Positions 1 to 10,647 of a stretch of 64,000 bases of DNA are shown piece after piece (position 1 is the first letter of the stretch; each line of letters opens with the position of its first letter). The notes under the pieces were generated by a model, which saw nothing but the letters and a program-made list of their open reading frames with translations, made no database searches and was not told the DNA's origin. Source of the stretch: Coniochaeta sp. PMI_546 (Eukaryota > Ascomycota > Sordariomycetes > Coniochaetales > Coniochaetaceae); assembly GCA_021432605.1 (NCBI GenBank), contig MU271148.1:1619362-1683361 (forward strand). The letters are read 5' to 3'. A program made the position numbers and the translations under genes.

Positions 1-992
1 ACCATAGTACTGGAAATGCAAGGGAGGGACCCACAGCAGTCAACCTTGCTGCCTTAAGAGGTACCTTTATGGACCTACTGCAGTCAAAGGAAGGTCCCTG
101 AATTGATACGACATACAGTACCGTATTATACCAGGTGTCTAAACTCACACCAGAACTTGAGAAGCCTACTATACACTTTCGTAACGGTAGTACCAAAGTC
201 ATCAACATTGCCTCTATTGTCTACATGTATCTACATAGCTGCACCTCTCCTTTAGAGTTTGGTAAAACTGCTGAGCACGAGACTTGGCGATGGTTCAACC
301 GCCATGACGACGGAGAGCCCTCCCGCCACATCAGACAAGTTATCCTTATTCCAAGGCCAACTAGTTTCCCGACAGCATCCCTCAGAAGCCACAATGTATA
401 TCTAGTGCCAATCATGGTTTCGGGGAGGAGACAAATGCTCCCAATATGCAGAGCCGCTTCAGCCTGTTTAAGTTATCAGGTGTATCGCCTATGTGCTTGC
501 CAAAGTACCGCGCATGTTTGCCATGCATGACAGCCGCGAGGTTGAGCATCCGATGGAAAGCGTATAGATGTTGTATTCGGCGAGAAGCAGATGGCTAGAT
601 CTGCTGCCTATTCGACCCGTACTTCCCGATCCAACGCAAGAACATTGGCATCGTCCCATCTCTTTCAAATGGCTCACTCTCATCCCCGCCGTTCGGCTGC
701 ATGAAGCTCAGCCACATGGTATCCTCCCATTGGGCTCTGTGAAGGTTATCTCTCCCTACTGGCTGCCCTGCGTATGCTATCTGTTAGCGATGGTGGTATT
801 ACTAGTGTCCGCAAACTTGGAGGTCACAAAGTAGACGAGGCTGTCACCCCGAGGTCTCCCAGTCTTATTAAGTCTCGACAGTAAACACTGGTTCGTAGAT
901 CCGGGGTTAAAAAGGAATCAGTGCCACAATACCTTACTTGAGTCTGCGTCCTCTTCTTTCATTGTATCACAACTCGCGGCATACTCTCAACA
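1..992. other. gene-less left edge and ankyrin gene promoter
   Basis: No coding region can be supported here. The short open frames on both strands lack recognisable domains, credible starts or splice signals. The last 100-150 bases before 993 are presumably the promoter and 5' UTR of the ankyrin gene. The far left could hold the end of a gene lying outside the window, but nothing visible shows this. Confidence 0.5.
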
Positions 993-2705
993 ATGGAGGA
1001 ATCTTGGAACAATATCTCAGTACCGGCGGCCGATGCGTTGATTGCCGCCGACCGGACTTACGATCCAGAATCAGTCGATGCCCTGGTACCCGATGCCCAA
1101 GCGTACGCAGAAGCTGCGCAAGACGCCCAGTTGTATTCTGTCCATTACGAATCCGTCCAAGTGCAAGCCGACAATGTCTTTATAGAGCAAGTTGAGAGTC
1201 TGAACATAACTGATCCGGTTACCGATCCAGATCCTCCTCCTCCCTCTCACATCGTGCCAGCAAGACGTCGGGAATGTGATAGCACAGTCAACAAAGCGCT
1301 GCGTGCGGAGCTAACCCTGCCCCCCAATCGTCACTACAGCAAGGATCCCGAGCACAGCAATCAGTTGCTCTCGGCCATATACGCCTACAAGGACGACAGG
1401 GTCAAGAACATTCTGCTCAAGCGAGCTGATCCAAATAAAACCGGCTCTCAGTATGCTTATTCGGCCGTGTCCATTCCACTTCGGGTGGCTCTTAGCTTGC
1501 ATAAGCAGACATCGTCTTCTAGCAAGAAGCAGCGGTGCGCATCGATCATGAAGTACCTCATCTTTGCCGGGGCAGACCTCGAAACCCGGATGCCTCAGAA
1601 CGAGACTCCCCTGACCGCCCTAGCCGCCATGTCAGGCCCACACGAACTCCTCGCCATCATGTGCGAGGTGATGGCCGAGCAGGGCCACGACGACTTTGTG
1701 AACTGGGCCAATGCCGACGGCGTCACGGCCCTATATGCCATCCTCCGGCTAGGCAAGTCCAGCGCCGTTCGAAGAGGCGCGGCGTCCTTGCTGGACTGCG
1801 GTGCCGATGCCAACATCGTACCGCCTGCCCGAGACAGCCCGACGCCGCTAGAGCTCGCCCTGTCCAGCAAGGACTATCGCACCCTGGAAGCGCTCTTACA
1901 ACACGGCGCCGATCCAAACGTTTTCACAGCAGAGGGTCGAACACTTCTGTACACGTGCGTGTCGAAGAAGGACCTGAAGACGGCAGAACTCCTGCTGAAG
2001 CACGGCGCGAACCCAAGCACCGCCTCCCCGGGCGCCTCGAACCGCCTTCCGCTCCACGTAGCCGTGACAGCCAACAACCTCGAGCTGGCCAAGCTCCTGA
2101 TCTCGCACGGCTCGGAGCTAGACATCCAGGACGACTCGGACGCGGCCCCGCTCATCTACGCGGTCGAGCAGGACAACCACGCAATCATACAAGCCCTGCT
2201 CGACGCGCCGGCCGACCCCAACGTCACGGTCAGGAACGAGAAGACGGGCTGGTACGAGTGGAGCGTCCTGTCGTACGCCATGTGGCAGCGCAAGCCGCCG
2301 GCCATCGCGCGGGCCCTGGTCGAGGCCGGGGCGGACGTGGACTTCCGGAACGGCAACTACGAGGAGACGCCGCTGCACATCGCGGCGTGCGCGGGGGACC
2401 ACGAGCTGGTGCGGCTGCTGCTGGACGAGGACGCGGATGTGGAGGCCAGGTCGAGCAATAACTACTCGGCGCTGGGGATCGCGATCGAGAACGGCCAGGC
2501 CGAGGTGGCCAAGGTGCTGATCGAGGTGGGCGGGGCGGATGTCAACGTCAGGGATGGGTATAACTCCAGGACGCCTCTGTGTATGATCGAGGAGTCCCAG
2601 CCTGGCACGGAATTCGCTGCAGTGAGGAAACTCATCCTGGAGCGTGGGGGACGGAGCGAGAGGGTTTACTACTCGAGTAGTGACAACGATTGCGTCATAT
2701 TGTGA
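993..2705 (+). CDS. ankyrin-repeat protein with C-terminal CAAX box
   Basis: Intronless gene for a 570-residue protein. An acidic N-terminal region (about 1-110) without recognisable domain is followed by a run of ankyrin repeats from about residue 125 to 550. Typical repeat cores are visible, such as ALLQHGADPN, ELLLKHGANP, KLLISHGSELD, ALVEAGADVDFR and TPLHIAACAGDHELVRLLL. Ankyrin repeats bind other proteins, so no enzymatic role is suggested. The last four residues are C-V-I-L, which fits a CAAX prenylation signal. A leucine in the last position is the form preferred by geranylgeranyltransferase I. If modified, the protein would be anchored to a membrane. No signal peptide or transmembrane segment is seen. 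The start at 993 is the first ATG of the frame. The family is certain; the biological role is unknown. Confidence 0.88.
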   Translation: MEESWNNISVPAADALIAADRTYDPESVDALVPDAQAYAEAAQDAQLYSVHYESVQVQADNVFIEQVESLNITDPVTDPDPPPPSHIVPARRRECDSTVNKALRAELTLPPNRHYSKDPEHSNQLLSAIYAYKDDRVKNILLKRADPNKTGSQYAYSAVSIPLRVALSLHKQTSSSSKKQRCASIMKYLIFAGADLETRMPQNETPLTALAAMSGPHELLAIMCEVMAEQGHDDFVNWANADGVTALYAILRLGKSSAVRRGAASLLDCGADANIVPPARDSPTPLELALSSKDYRTLEALLQHGADPNVFTAEGRTLLYTCVSKKDLKTAELLLKHGANPSTASPGASNRLPLHVAVTANNLELAKLLISHGSELDIQDDSDAAPLIYAVEQDNHAIIQALLDAPADPNVTVRNEKTGWYEWSVLSYAMWQRKPPAIARALVEAGADVDFRNGNYEETPLHIAACAGDHELVRLLLDEDADVEARSSNNYSALGIAIENGQAEVAKVLIEVGGADVNVRDGYNSRTPLCMIEESQPGTEFAAVRKLILERGGRSERVYYSSSDNDCVIL

Positions 2706-4164
2706 CGACTGAGTTCGGTGATGGAGGGAATGCGATCATCAATCACCTTGGTGACTCCAAGGTTTGGTCTTTGTCATGATATACGATCTATGTCTGATGT
2801 CTTCTTCTCGCTTTTTTTGTAGGTAAAACTTTCAGTGTGCATATTTCTCGGCTGGCTTCAGGACCGGCTTGACAGTCCGTCATCACATCTCTTCTGATAC
2901 GAGCGCTCAGTGAAGTCAATGAAGATGCGAGTTCGCCAGAAGAGCAGTAATCCAGCCACGGCGCACCAGGGATGGGAGACAGACGTAGTGTACACCAGAC
3001 AGAAGATAGACACCCTGCGAAAAAGGGATCCATGGATGATGATGTTTCGTTTCAGTCCGGGGTTGTGACGTTTTGTTCTCGACTCGGCAGCACCAAAGCG
3101 ACTCGCAGCCGGCCAACCAGAGCGAGTCATTCCCTCAGCTAGGGCGGAGCAGGCGGAGCCACAAAGGGGCCACTGCCCACTGGCGGACAACGGCGGCCCT
3201 CAGAAGGGCGCGATTGGGGTCCCTGGGGGGGCCGGAACCTTCTTCTACTGGCGTGACGTTCCTCGGGTGTCCCTTGCAGTCTCACCCGCCCAAAAACCGC
3301 CAAACGCGTCGTGCGATATGCACACACCCTTGTCTGAAGCGGAGCAGGAGGAGAGAAGCCGGGACAAGAGAGGGTGTGCACGGAAGAAAATCCCTTCTCT
3401 TCCCACCAGACTGGCAGAGCGCCCTGAGCGCCCCTCAAAATCAACCCCTGGCGCACAGCAGAACCACATGGCACCCTAACGGCGGACTCTTAGCAGCCCC
3501 TTTCTTGGCTGGCTGGTGGTGGTGTGAGTGGGTGGGTGCTGTACATTATTCTTAAGGCAAGTTGAGAAAAAGATGCCCAATTTTGTGGTACTATGTATCA
3601 TTCCTTTGGGATACCAAGCGCAATTGCAATCGACGATAGAATAACCAACATCAATATCGCATCTGGTCGTAGCCTCTTCCCATGTTTCCAACATAAACCC
3701 GATAGACATCGCCGCATCATAGTCGCCTCTTCCCCCGTTTTGCTGAAGCTTCGAACGATCTTGGGCATTGCATCGGGTGCTTGCACCTTCGGGGGGAGGA
3801 AAGGGAGATCGAGACACCAGACACCAAGACGCCAGACGGAGAAACAGCCGCCGGAGACCTCGTCGGGTTACAACAGCCTCGCCAATGACTTATTCTCTCG
3901 ACCCAGCTGCTGTGCGCCCAATCTCCTAGGCATAAGCATCCCGAACTCGCTTCAGTCCCGCTGCTTGCCGCCTTGGTTGCTTTGCCTGATCGGGGCTCGA
4001 GCTCCTGAAACACGACCATTTGCTCGTCTGACATCCATCCTCCTCCACCTGCTATTATCCGCCGACTGTCACTCCCAAAGCCTGCATCGACTTTCAACCA
4101 TACAGTCGGACTATACGGTCCGCCCTTCGAAAGGCCGACTCGCGAGACCGGGGCTACACAGAGG
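2706..4164. other. intergenic region: ankyrin 3' end and long SOG2 5' leader
   Basis: About 1.46 kb without a supportable gene. The right half is pyrimidine-rich and leads directly into the Sog2-like gene, so it is probably promoter plus a long 5' UTR. Several short open frames on both strands have no domain or splice support. Confidence 0.5.
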
Positions 4165-7100
4165 ATGAATCGCTCCTTCTCCTCCATATCGGAGATGGAC
4201 CGTCCACGAGGGCTGCCCGAGAACCCAGCTCAAGGCCGACGAATCGCTGCGGCCGCGGCCGCGAATATACCACTTCCACCCGTGCCGTCACTGCGAGATG
4301 TCTCCTCAAATCCGGCCCTGTTGGCGTCGGCGCCTCCGTCGTCGGGGCAGGTCATCGCCATGGCCAGAGAGGCAATGAAGGTCGCCCTCGAGGAGAACGA
4401 AACCCAGTCGCAGGCCGCCGAGGCAACTGGCGTCAGCAACGAGCTACGACCGGGGTTGACGATTGATCTGAGCCGCAAGAACATCCAGAAACTGCCTGAC
4501 GAGGTAGTCGATATAATAAAGAATGAGCTAGAACGGTAGGCTGCCCTTTTCCCACAGCTCGGTCTCGAAAGCGTGTGACGATTCGGATGTTTGCTAAACA
4601 TTATTTCGTCGAAAGGCTGGCTTTGTCGCATAATAATCTCCAGTCGTTTCCTGCTCGCTTCTCCGAGTGCACCTCGCTGCGGTACCTCAACGTCCGGAAC
4701 AACAAGATCAAAGAGTTTCCGCTTCCGGTAAGCATCCTCTCTTTGGTCACGGAAAATGAACGATCTGCTGATTTGGGGGGGCGTGTTTCTGCATGTAGCT
4801 GTGCGATCTCAAGTCACTCGAGATTCTCGATCTTGGCCGAAACAAACTCCGGGTTCTGCCACCGGACATTGTCAAGTTGTCGTCGTTGAAGGTGTTCTCG
4901 GTGCAAAAGAACCAAATATCGGAATTGCCGCTGTGTCTGGCAGACATGGTATCCTTACAAGTGATCAAGTTGGATGGAAACCCACTCGTCTTTCCGCCGC
5001 CGGAAGTACTACAGGTTCAGGCTCCGAGTCCGCCAAACGAAGGATTCCTGAAGGAGAGCGAGGTGACTGAGGTGTCGGTGACGGCACACATCAAGAAATT
5101 CCTCAAGCAGAAACAACAAGCTGCCGCTACGGTGAACGCACGGTCAGATGCAGACACCACCGGGGACGAGTCCAGCGAAGGCACCGAAACTCCGCGAATA
5201 CCTCTCAAGCGCGCCATGAGCGGCCGATTCCCTATAAAGGTTCCCAACGGCAATGATATTTCAGAGCTACGCTCACCTGCCGTACCCCGGCCACCACCTA
5301 TCCCGACACGTTCGCACTATCGCGGCTTGTCGCAGCAAAATACAGCGATCCGACGACCAGGCGTCATGCCTCTGACCATAGGGAACGTCAACGAGCGCCT
5401 GCGCAGCAACTCGGAGACGCTGCTGCAGGCCAATCGCGCCGAGCGCCCGGAGAGCAGGCTGCGCCGTATGGGTGTGGTCTCCAGGAAGGGCTCCGAGCTG
5501 GGTACGCTCGACGAGACACAGGCGAACAACAGATTCAGCCACTACCGCGGTCTCAGTCACGGTTCAGCCATGCAGGGCAACGGCGTGAGCATGGCAGCCA
5601 AGAGTCCCGCCAGCCCGGCGATGGAACCCTTCCTCCAACGGCCCATCTACGTCAGACGTCTTTCCGTGCTCCCCGAGCGACGGCGCGAGTCCAAGGTCTT
5701 CGACCCCGTCCTCGAAGCAGCCAAGGGCATCCTCTACTCCGTCTTCCAGATCCACCCGACCATCCAGATGTTCATGAGCCTCGCCACCGACGGCACCGAC
5801 AAGCGCTCCTCGCTCGAGTTCGTGTTGTATAACACCAACGCGCACGTCGAGGAGCTCGAACTCGAGATCCAGAGCCACGACCGCATGCTAGACGAAGACA
5901 ACTACAACTACTCGCAGCGGTCAAACGAGAACGTCCAGCGCGCCTGCGTCACTCTGGTCAACGCCTACGCGCACGTCTGCTCCCTGCTCACAGCCCATGT
6001 CGACCTCTTCATCGACAACGCCGACCCGCGCTACATCCGCAGCCTCCTCACCCAGCTCTACAACAGCATCATGGAGCTGCGCGTGACCTGCACCCAAGTC
6101 TCCCGCGACTCTTCTCCGGCCCACCGCACCCCGTCCCGCGCATCGACAATCAACGACACCCTGCGCCCACACTCGCGCGAGCCCTCCGTGACCCCGACAC
6201 CGACCCTCACCCGCCCCCGCAACGGCACCTTCACCCACAACCCCTCCAACCTGCGCGTGGCGACCGACGTGCCCGTCCCCGTCGCCTTCCTGCACGGCAC
6301 CGGCCGCACCGCCACCATCAACAGCTCCGCCACCCCGCGGTCGGGCGAGTCCTTCACCTCCTCCAACGCCTCCTCGCGCGGCCTCGACTTCTCCGACGAA
6401 GACCGCCTCTTCGAGCGCATCTTCCTCTCCCTCCAGCGCTCCTCGGAGCTCATCTCCCGCACCCTGCCGGCCCTCAACGCCCAGTTCGCCGGCGCCCTCC
6501 GCAACGCCATCCAGACCCGCTCCCCGGAGCACAACGTCAAGTGGTGGAAGGCCCTCGTGACGGAATGCAACACCACCCTCGCCCAGTGCGAGACGCTCAA
6601 GCACCGCCTGAGCCTGATCGTGCTCAAGGAGCCCGGCATCCGCACCCAGACGTCCTTCTGGTCGCTGTGCCAGAACTTCCTCGACTCGTGGGCCAACCTC
6701 ATCCTCCTCCTCAAGGACGCCATGCCCAACGTGCCCTTGCCCGCCGACATCCGCACCCGCCTCCGGCCCATCCAGCAGGCGGTCAAGGAGACCACCAACC
6801 TCATGGTGTCCTCGCCCTGGGCGGACTTTGTGCGCCACGGCGGCGGTGGTGGTGGTGGTGGTGGTGGTGGGGGAGGGGTCCCGCCCTCCTCGTCGCACCA
6901 CCTCTCCCCGCACGGGCAAGGGGGTGTGACGAGCCCCTTCAGCCCGGGCGGAGGGGGAGGGGCCAACGTGTTCGCCCTGCTGCCCATGACGCCGCAGAGT
7001 GCCGCGCTGGGGCCGGCCGTGCAGGCCACCGTGCCCAGCACGCCGCAGAGCGGGAGCTTTGCGGGGGCGTTCAGCGGGAATGTGTTTGAGAGGGCTGACG

Positions 7101-7306
7101 CGCTGCTGGCTAATATGGGGGGCGGGAGGCATACGCAGGGGGCGCTGTCGAATGGGAGTTATGGGATGAGGGACGATGTTATCAGCCCTAACCCCGGCGG
7201 GATGGGTGGGATGGGGATGAATGGGATGGGGATGAATGGCACGGGGACGATGGTGCCGTTTAGGATCAACGGGGATGGGAGAGAGAGGGGGAAGGTTGCC
7301 TTTTAG
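4165..7306 (+). CDS. sog2: leucine-rich repeat protein, Sog2 family (RAM signalling)
   Basis: Spliced model join(4165..4535, 4616..4727, 4799..7306), 996 residues. The introns are 80 and 71 nt with GTAGG and GTAAGC donors. Both splices keep the frame and rebuild consecutive leucine-rich repeats: LTIDLSRKNIQKLPDEV, LALSHNNLQSFP, LRYLNVRNNKIKEFPLP, LEILDLGRNKLRVLP and LKVFSVQKNQISELP (about residues 90-210). The long C-terminal part matches the Sog2 family layout. In yeasts Sog2 is a scaffold of the RAM network that activates the Cbk1 NDR kinase, controlling polarised growth and cell separation; this role is assigned by family. There is a run of 11-12 glycines near residue 830 and a Gly/Met-rich tail. 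A later in-frame ATG at 4195 is an alternative start. Confidence 0.87.
6839..6874 (+). repeat. GGT/GGC triplet run coding for polyglycine
   Basis: A short trinucleotide tract inside the Sog2-like gene encodes about a dozen consecutive glycines. Its length may vary between strains. It lies in a disordered part of the protein. Confidence 0.85.
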
Positions 7307-7628
7307 GAAGGGGATGGGCCTGGTGTTACTGCGGATCTGCGGGCATACTGGAGCCTTGGATTTATGCTTGCTCGGAGCTCGTGTTATCTTGGAAGTGAAG
7401 GGGAGTGACGTGATAATGGTAGCCAGTTGTATGGTAATATTTGGTATTTGGAGCGTCAGGCGTCAGGCGTCTGTCTACATATATCCTCGAAGGGAATATA
7501 CACAAATCATTCTTGAAAGGAACCGTCTTTGCCATCGGCTTGCGGGTAATGAAGTCGCATCTTTGGTACATCTTTTGAAATTACGTTCTTCACCAGCCTC
7601 AAAGGTAGGTGCTGGTCCCCAACTCGTC
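7307..7628. other. convergent 3' intergenic region
   Basis: This is the space between the tail-to-tail Sog2-like and amidohydrolase genes and must hold both 3' ends. No further gene or clear structure is seen. Confidence 0.6.
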
Positions 7629-9017
7629 TCATCTCATGACTTTCCGAAGCTTGATCTCAGGGGGATCCCAGACGACGTCCCGAATACTCAGCCTCTGTCT
7701 AGCTGGAATCCGCATCACTCCTACCGCACCATCACCTGAGCTGGGACCGGGCAGTTCAACAGCCTCTTGATTCTCAACCAGAAGCATAGGCTTCCACTCC
7801 ATACCCTCAACAACGTCTAACTCGTTCCCTTCCTGCCCGTCCTCCTCTGAGGCTAGCCCAATAGCCCTCCTAGCACGCCAGCTGACACAGCCGTACAGGG
7901 TCTCGGCGTCGGCCCCCGTGCCGGCTTGGTAGATCCCGACTCCCCAGCTGGCGAGCACCAACGGATCCCCGGTCCCGTACGGCGTGAACGCGTTGCCGAC
8001 GTTGTTTACTCCCAAGCAGGCGTTCAGACAGAACGGTTCGCGGATCAGGTCCATGACGGGCAGGGTTCCTCGCGGTTTGGGGTACTGGTCTCGACCCATC
8101 ATGAACAGGTCGCTGGTTGGTAGACCGACGAAGTGGACGGGCAGGTCGTGGGTCCGTATCGTCTGTGCCACTCTTTGTAAATCGAGAGGGTCCACGCGCG
8201 ACAGCTGGGTGCAATGGCCTAGGACGACGGTCTTGCCTCTGTTCTTGGTGTTCCAGTCGGAGTTCACGAGAGCCGTGACGACGTGGAAGGTCAGCGGCAC
8301 GACGGGATCGCGACCTTGGGTGATATCGGTGGGCTTGAGGTTGTAGTCCAAGTGGAAATCGAGGTGGATATTCCTGTCTATCGCTGTCCGAAGGGCCCAG
8401 TCGATGTTTTGGAGTGAGGCTGCCAGGTCGGCTTCGACGTAGGGTGTGGTGCCGAGGACTGAAATATCTGCGGCCGCATCACTCGCGAGCACTTCTTCGA
8501 GGATTCGCCGGTTGGCCTCGCCGTCTTGCTTTGAGAAGAGAGGTTCTTGGGCGAATGCCACGATTTGTAGCTCTATCAGATGTGCGAACTCGCGCTTGAG
8601 CCTCCGCGCTACGGTCAGAGGCAGGGTTCCGGTCGTTGCGTCTACCTCGACAAAGGTGCGGGCTGAGGTGGCGCCTTGAGTGTAGATCGCGGAGAGAAGT
8701 TGGGCGCCACGGAGATACAGGTCTCCCTCGGTGTAGAGGGACTTGGCTTGGGCTGTGGTAGTGAGGGCTTCCGAGAAAGTGCCCGTTTTGGGGGCGAGGC
8801 GTGCGTAGGTCGGGTTGTTGCTTGTCAGGAGATAAGCTTTATCTAGATGGATATGGGGATGGCAGAGCGAGGGGAGTAGCAGGCTTCGGCAGTGGTGTTT
8901 TGCTGACGACGGTGACGGTGTGACAGAGGTGACGATGTTGTCGGTGACGGTGATGTCGAACGTCTTATCCGGGCCATGAGCGGGCAGGATGACATTGTCT
9001 ACTTTCATTTTGCCCAT
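7629..9017 (-). CDS. cytosine deaminase-like amidohydrolase, altered active site
   Basis: Single-exon gene giving 462 residues from the ATG at 9017. In-frame ATGs at 9062 and 9008 are alternatives; 9008 has an A at -3. The protein has the layout of the amidohydrolase superfamily close to bacterial cytosine deaminase. The first metal-binding motif HxH is present (H55, H57 in PHIHLDK), the next histidine is at about H222 in DFHLDYN, and another at about H268 in LGHCTQLS. By eye, the catalytic glutamate that follows the second motif in E. coli CodA (HCDE) is replaced by tyrosine (HLDY). The metal-binding aspartate of the GHDD motif is replaced by asparagine (GVNN). Substrate and reaction are therefore uncertain, and the protein may not be a cytosine deaminase. 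No signal peptide is seen, so it is probably cytosolic. Confidence 0.8.
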   Translation of the reverse strand: MGKMKVDNVILPAHGPDKTFDITVTDNIVTSVTPSPSSAKHHCRSLLLPSLCHPHIHLDKAYLLTSNNPTYARLAPKTGTFSEALTTTAQAKSLYTEGDLYLRGAQLLSAIYTQGATSARTFVEVDATTGTLPLTVARRLKREFAHLIELQIVAFAQEPLFSKQDGEANRRILEEVLASDAAADISVLGTTPYVEADLAASLQNIDWALRTAIDRNIHLDFHLDYNLKPTDITQGRDPVVPLTFHVVTALVNSDWNTKNRGKTVVLGHCTQLSRVDPLDLQRVAQTIRTHDLPVHFVGLPTSDLFMMGRDQYPKPRGTLPVMDLIREPFCLNACLGVNNVGNAFTPYGTGDPLVLASWGVGIYQAGTGADAETLYGCVSWRARRAIGLASEEDGQEGNELDVVEGMEWKPMLLVENQEAVELPGPSSGDGAVGVMRIPARQRLSIRDVVWDPPEIKLRKVMR

Positions 9018-9051
9018 TTGACTCCTCCAAACATCAATGATACGTGTAACT

Positions 9052-9483
9052 TCAACCCCCAAGTGAATGATAACCTACAAAAACCGCGGATGAGGGGTTT
9101 CCATGAGTTGGAGCTCCGGCGGCACTGGGAAGCGGGGCCGGTATTGCTTCGGATCCGGCACCGATCGAAACTGGCGCCGGCTTCAGTGGGGCACATCCGG
9201 ATGGTCCATAACTCGAATAACATACAGAAGGTAGGTACCCTAAGTCTACTTCAAACGTGACGGGAGTCTTGCAAATTCTACACTCACAGCTGTGACATCC
9301 CAGATGAAATGACATGTCTTCCGTTTTTCCGCGGAACCTGATGCGAAACGTCGTCAATTCGCCACTGTCATGCCGTCCTAAGATGTTATCCATGAATGCA
9401 TCCATCAGAGCTTCATCCAGATCTGCCTGGGTACCCCGCCATCTCATCTTCAATCTCATCCCACCACATTGCATAACGTGCAT
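9052..9483 (-). CDS. doubtful small ORF with cysteine-rich stretch
   Basis: An open frame of up to 143 codons just upstream of the amidohydrolase, on the same strand and divergent from the BLOC-1 gene. The first half has protein-like composition (MRLKMRWRG, then charged residues) and leads to a cysteine-rich segment CHSCECRICKTPVTFE. After that the composition looks like non-coding sequence, so an intron or an earlier end is likely. Possible donors lie near 9230-9250. I do not recognise a family. It could also be 5' leader or promoter DNA of the amidohydrolase. Confidence 0.25.
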   Translation of the reverse strand: MHVMQCGGMRLKMRWRGTQADLDEALMDAFMDNILGRHDSGELTTFRIRFRGKTEDMSFHLGCHSCECRICKTPVTFEVDLGYLPSVCYSSYGPSGCAPLKPAPVSIGAGSEAIPAPLPSAAGAPTHGNPSSAVFVGYHSLGG

Positions 9484-9612
9484 TGCTTTAAGCTTATCAC
9501 GACTCCAGCAGTGGCCTTAACATTGAGTAAATATTAAGCATAAGACATCCCGCACATCTCAAACAAAAACATCAGACCATCTCTTTCCAAACTCTACATC
9601 ATCCTGGCAACC

Positions 9613-10647
9613 ATGGCATCCTCCTCATCACAGCCGCCACCGCTCAACCCACCCCACCCCTCGCCGCCATCCGTTACATCCACCTCCCCTCCAGCCAGCA
9701 CAACACCCAGCACAGCAACCACCAACCCCCAGGCAAGCACCATCTCACCACCAGCCCTCCCCTCAACAGCCGGCTCCTCCCTATCCTCCCCACAATTCCC
9801 CCCTCCCGGAGCCGCCCTCGGACCGGGACCGGGACCGGGACCTCACCATGTCCACCACCCCCACCCCCACCCCCAATCCTCAAACCTATCCTCCACCCTG
9901 CCCCCCTCCTCCGCCTCGTCCCAGCGCCAGATCTCCGAAGCCCGCCAGGCAGTCCTGGCAAGCATAGGCAACATGCTCGACGCCTCGCTCCGGGACCGGG
10001 CCTCCGTCCTGCACTCCAACGCCGCCGCCATCGCCAAGCAGGAGCGCGACGTGGCCAGGGCCACCGACGCCCTGCGCAGGGAGAACGACAGGCTCGCCAG
10101 GGTGGCCGGGGATGCGGCGAAGAAGGTCAAGGAGCTGGGGAATGTGCAGAACTGGGCCGAGGTTTTGGAGAGTGACTTCCTCGCGCTGGAGGAGACGATT
10201 CGGCTTGTTAGGGAGGGGAGTACGGGGAGTGAGGGGAGTTGGAGTGGGAGCGGGAGCGGGAGCTGGAGTGGGAGTGAGGGTGGTGATGAGGGGGATGGAG
10301 ACGGGGATGTGAGGATGGGTGACGAGGATGGTGAGGGCCGAGAGGAGAGGAGGGTCGGGAGGGTGGATAAAGGTAAGGCGAAGGAGAGGGACCAGGGAGC
10401 GGATGATCGTATGGATGTCGACGGCGCGCCGGGTGCGTCTGGGCATAGTGTGCTGGGGACAGGTAACTTGGCATCTGGCGATGTCGTGACGGATGTTCCT
10501 GATCAGCATGTACCGGCCGTCGAGAACATAGAACGAGAAGCCCCCAGCATCACGGTCCCGGGCATCGAGCCATCACAGACGAGCACGGTCTCACTGGAGG
10601 ATGAGTTACGGAGTGCGATGGATCAACCGATTGGACACACTGAGTAG
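9613..10647 (+). CDS. BLOC-1 subunit 1-like protein (GCN5L1/Bls1 family)
   Basis: Single-exon gene for 344 residues. The N-terminal 100 residues are Pro/Ser-rich and disordered. A helical core from about 104 to 201 matches the BLOC1S1/GCN5L1 family, including the diagnostic stretch KELGNVQNWAEVLESDFLAL near residues 173-192; human BLOC1S1 has KEIGDVENWARSIELD at this place. BLOC-1 and related complexes act at endosomes and lysosome-related organelles, and in yeast Bls1 belongs to a BLOC-1-like complex. The C-terminal 140 residues are a Ser-Gly and acidic low-complexity tail that is much longer than in animal proteins of about 125-150 residues. The family call rests on the core only. Confidence 0.78.
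   Translation: MASSSSQPPPLNPPHPSPPSVTSTSPPASTTPSTATTNPQASTISPPALPSTAGSSLSSPQFPPPGAALGPGPGPGPHHVHHPHPHPQSSNLSSTLPPSSASSQRQISEARQAVLASIGNMLDASLRDRASVLHSNAAAIAKQERDVARATDALRRENDRLARVAGDAAKKVKELGNVQNWAEVLESDFLALEETIRLVREGSTGSEGSWSGSGSGSWSGSEGGDEGDGDGDVRMGDEDGEGREERRVGRVDKGKAKERDQGADDRMDVDGAPGASGHSVLGTGNLASGDVVTDVPDQHVPAVENIEREAPSITVPGIEPSQTSTVSLEDELRSAMDQPIGHTE

Noticed and set aside
135-530. 131-codon plus-strand open frame at the left edge
   Set aside because: It has no ATG at its start, no recognisable family, and half of the translation looks non-coding.
568-834. 88-codon open frame before the ankyrin gene
   Set aside because: Chance frame with no domain or conserved features.
5921-7132. 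403-codon minus-strand open frame opposite the Sog2-like gene
   Set aside because: Arg/Gly/Val-rich translation of GC-rich coding DNA, with no domain or splice support.
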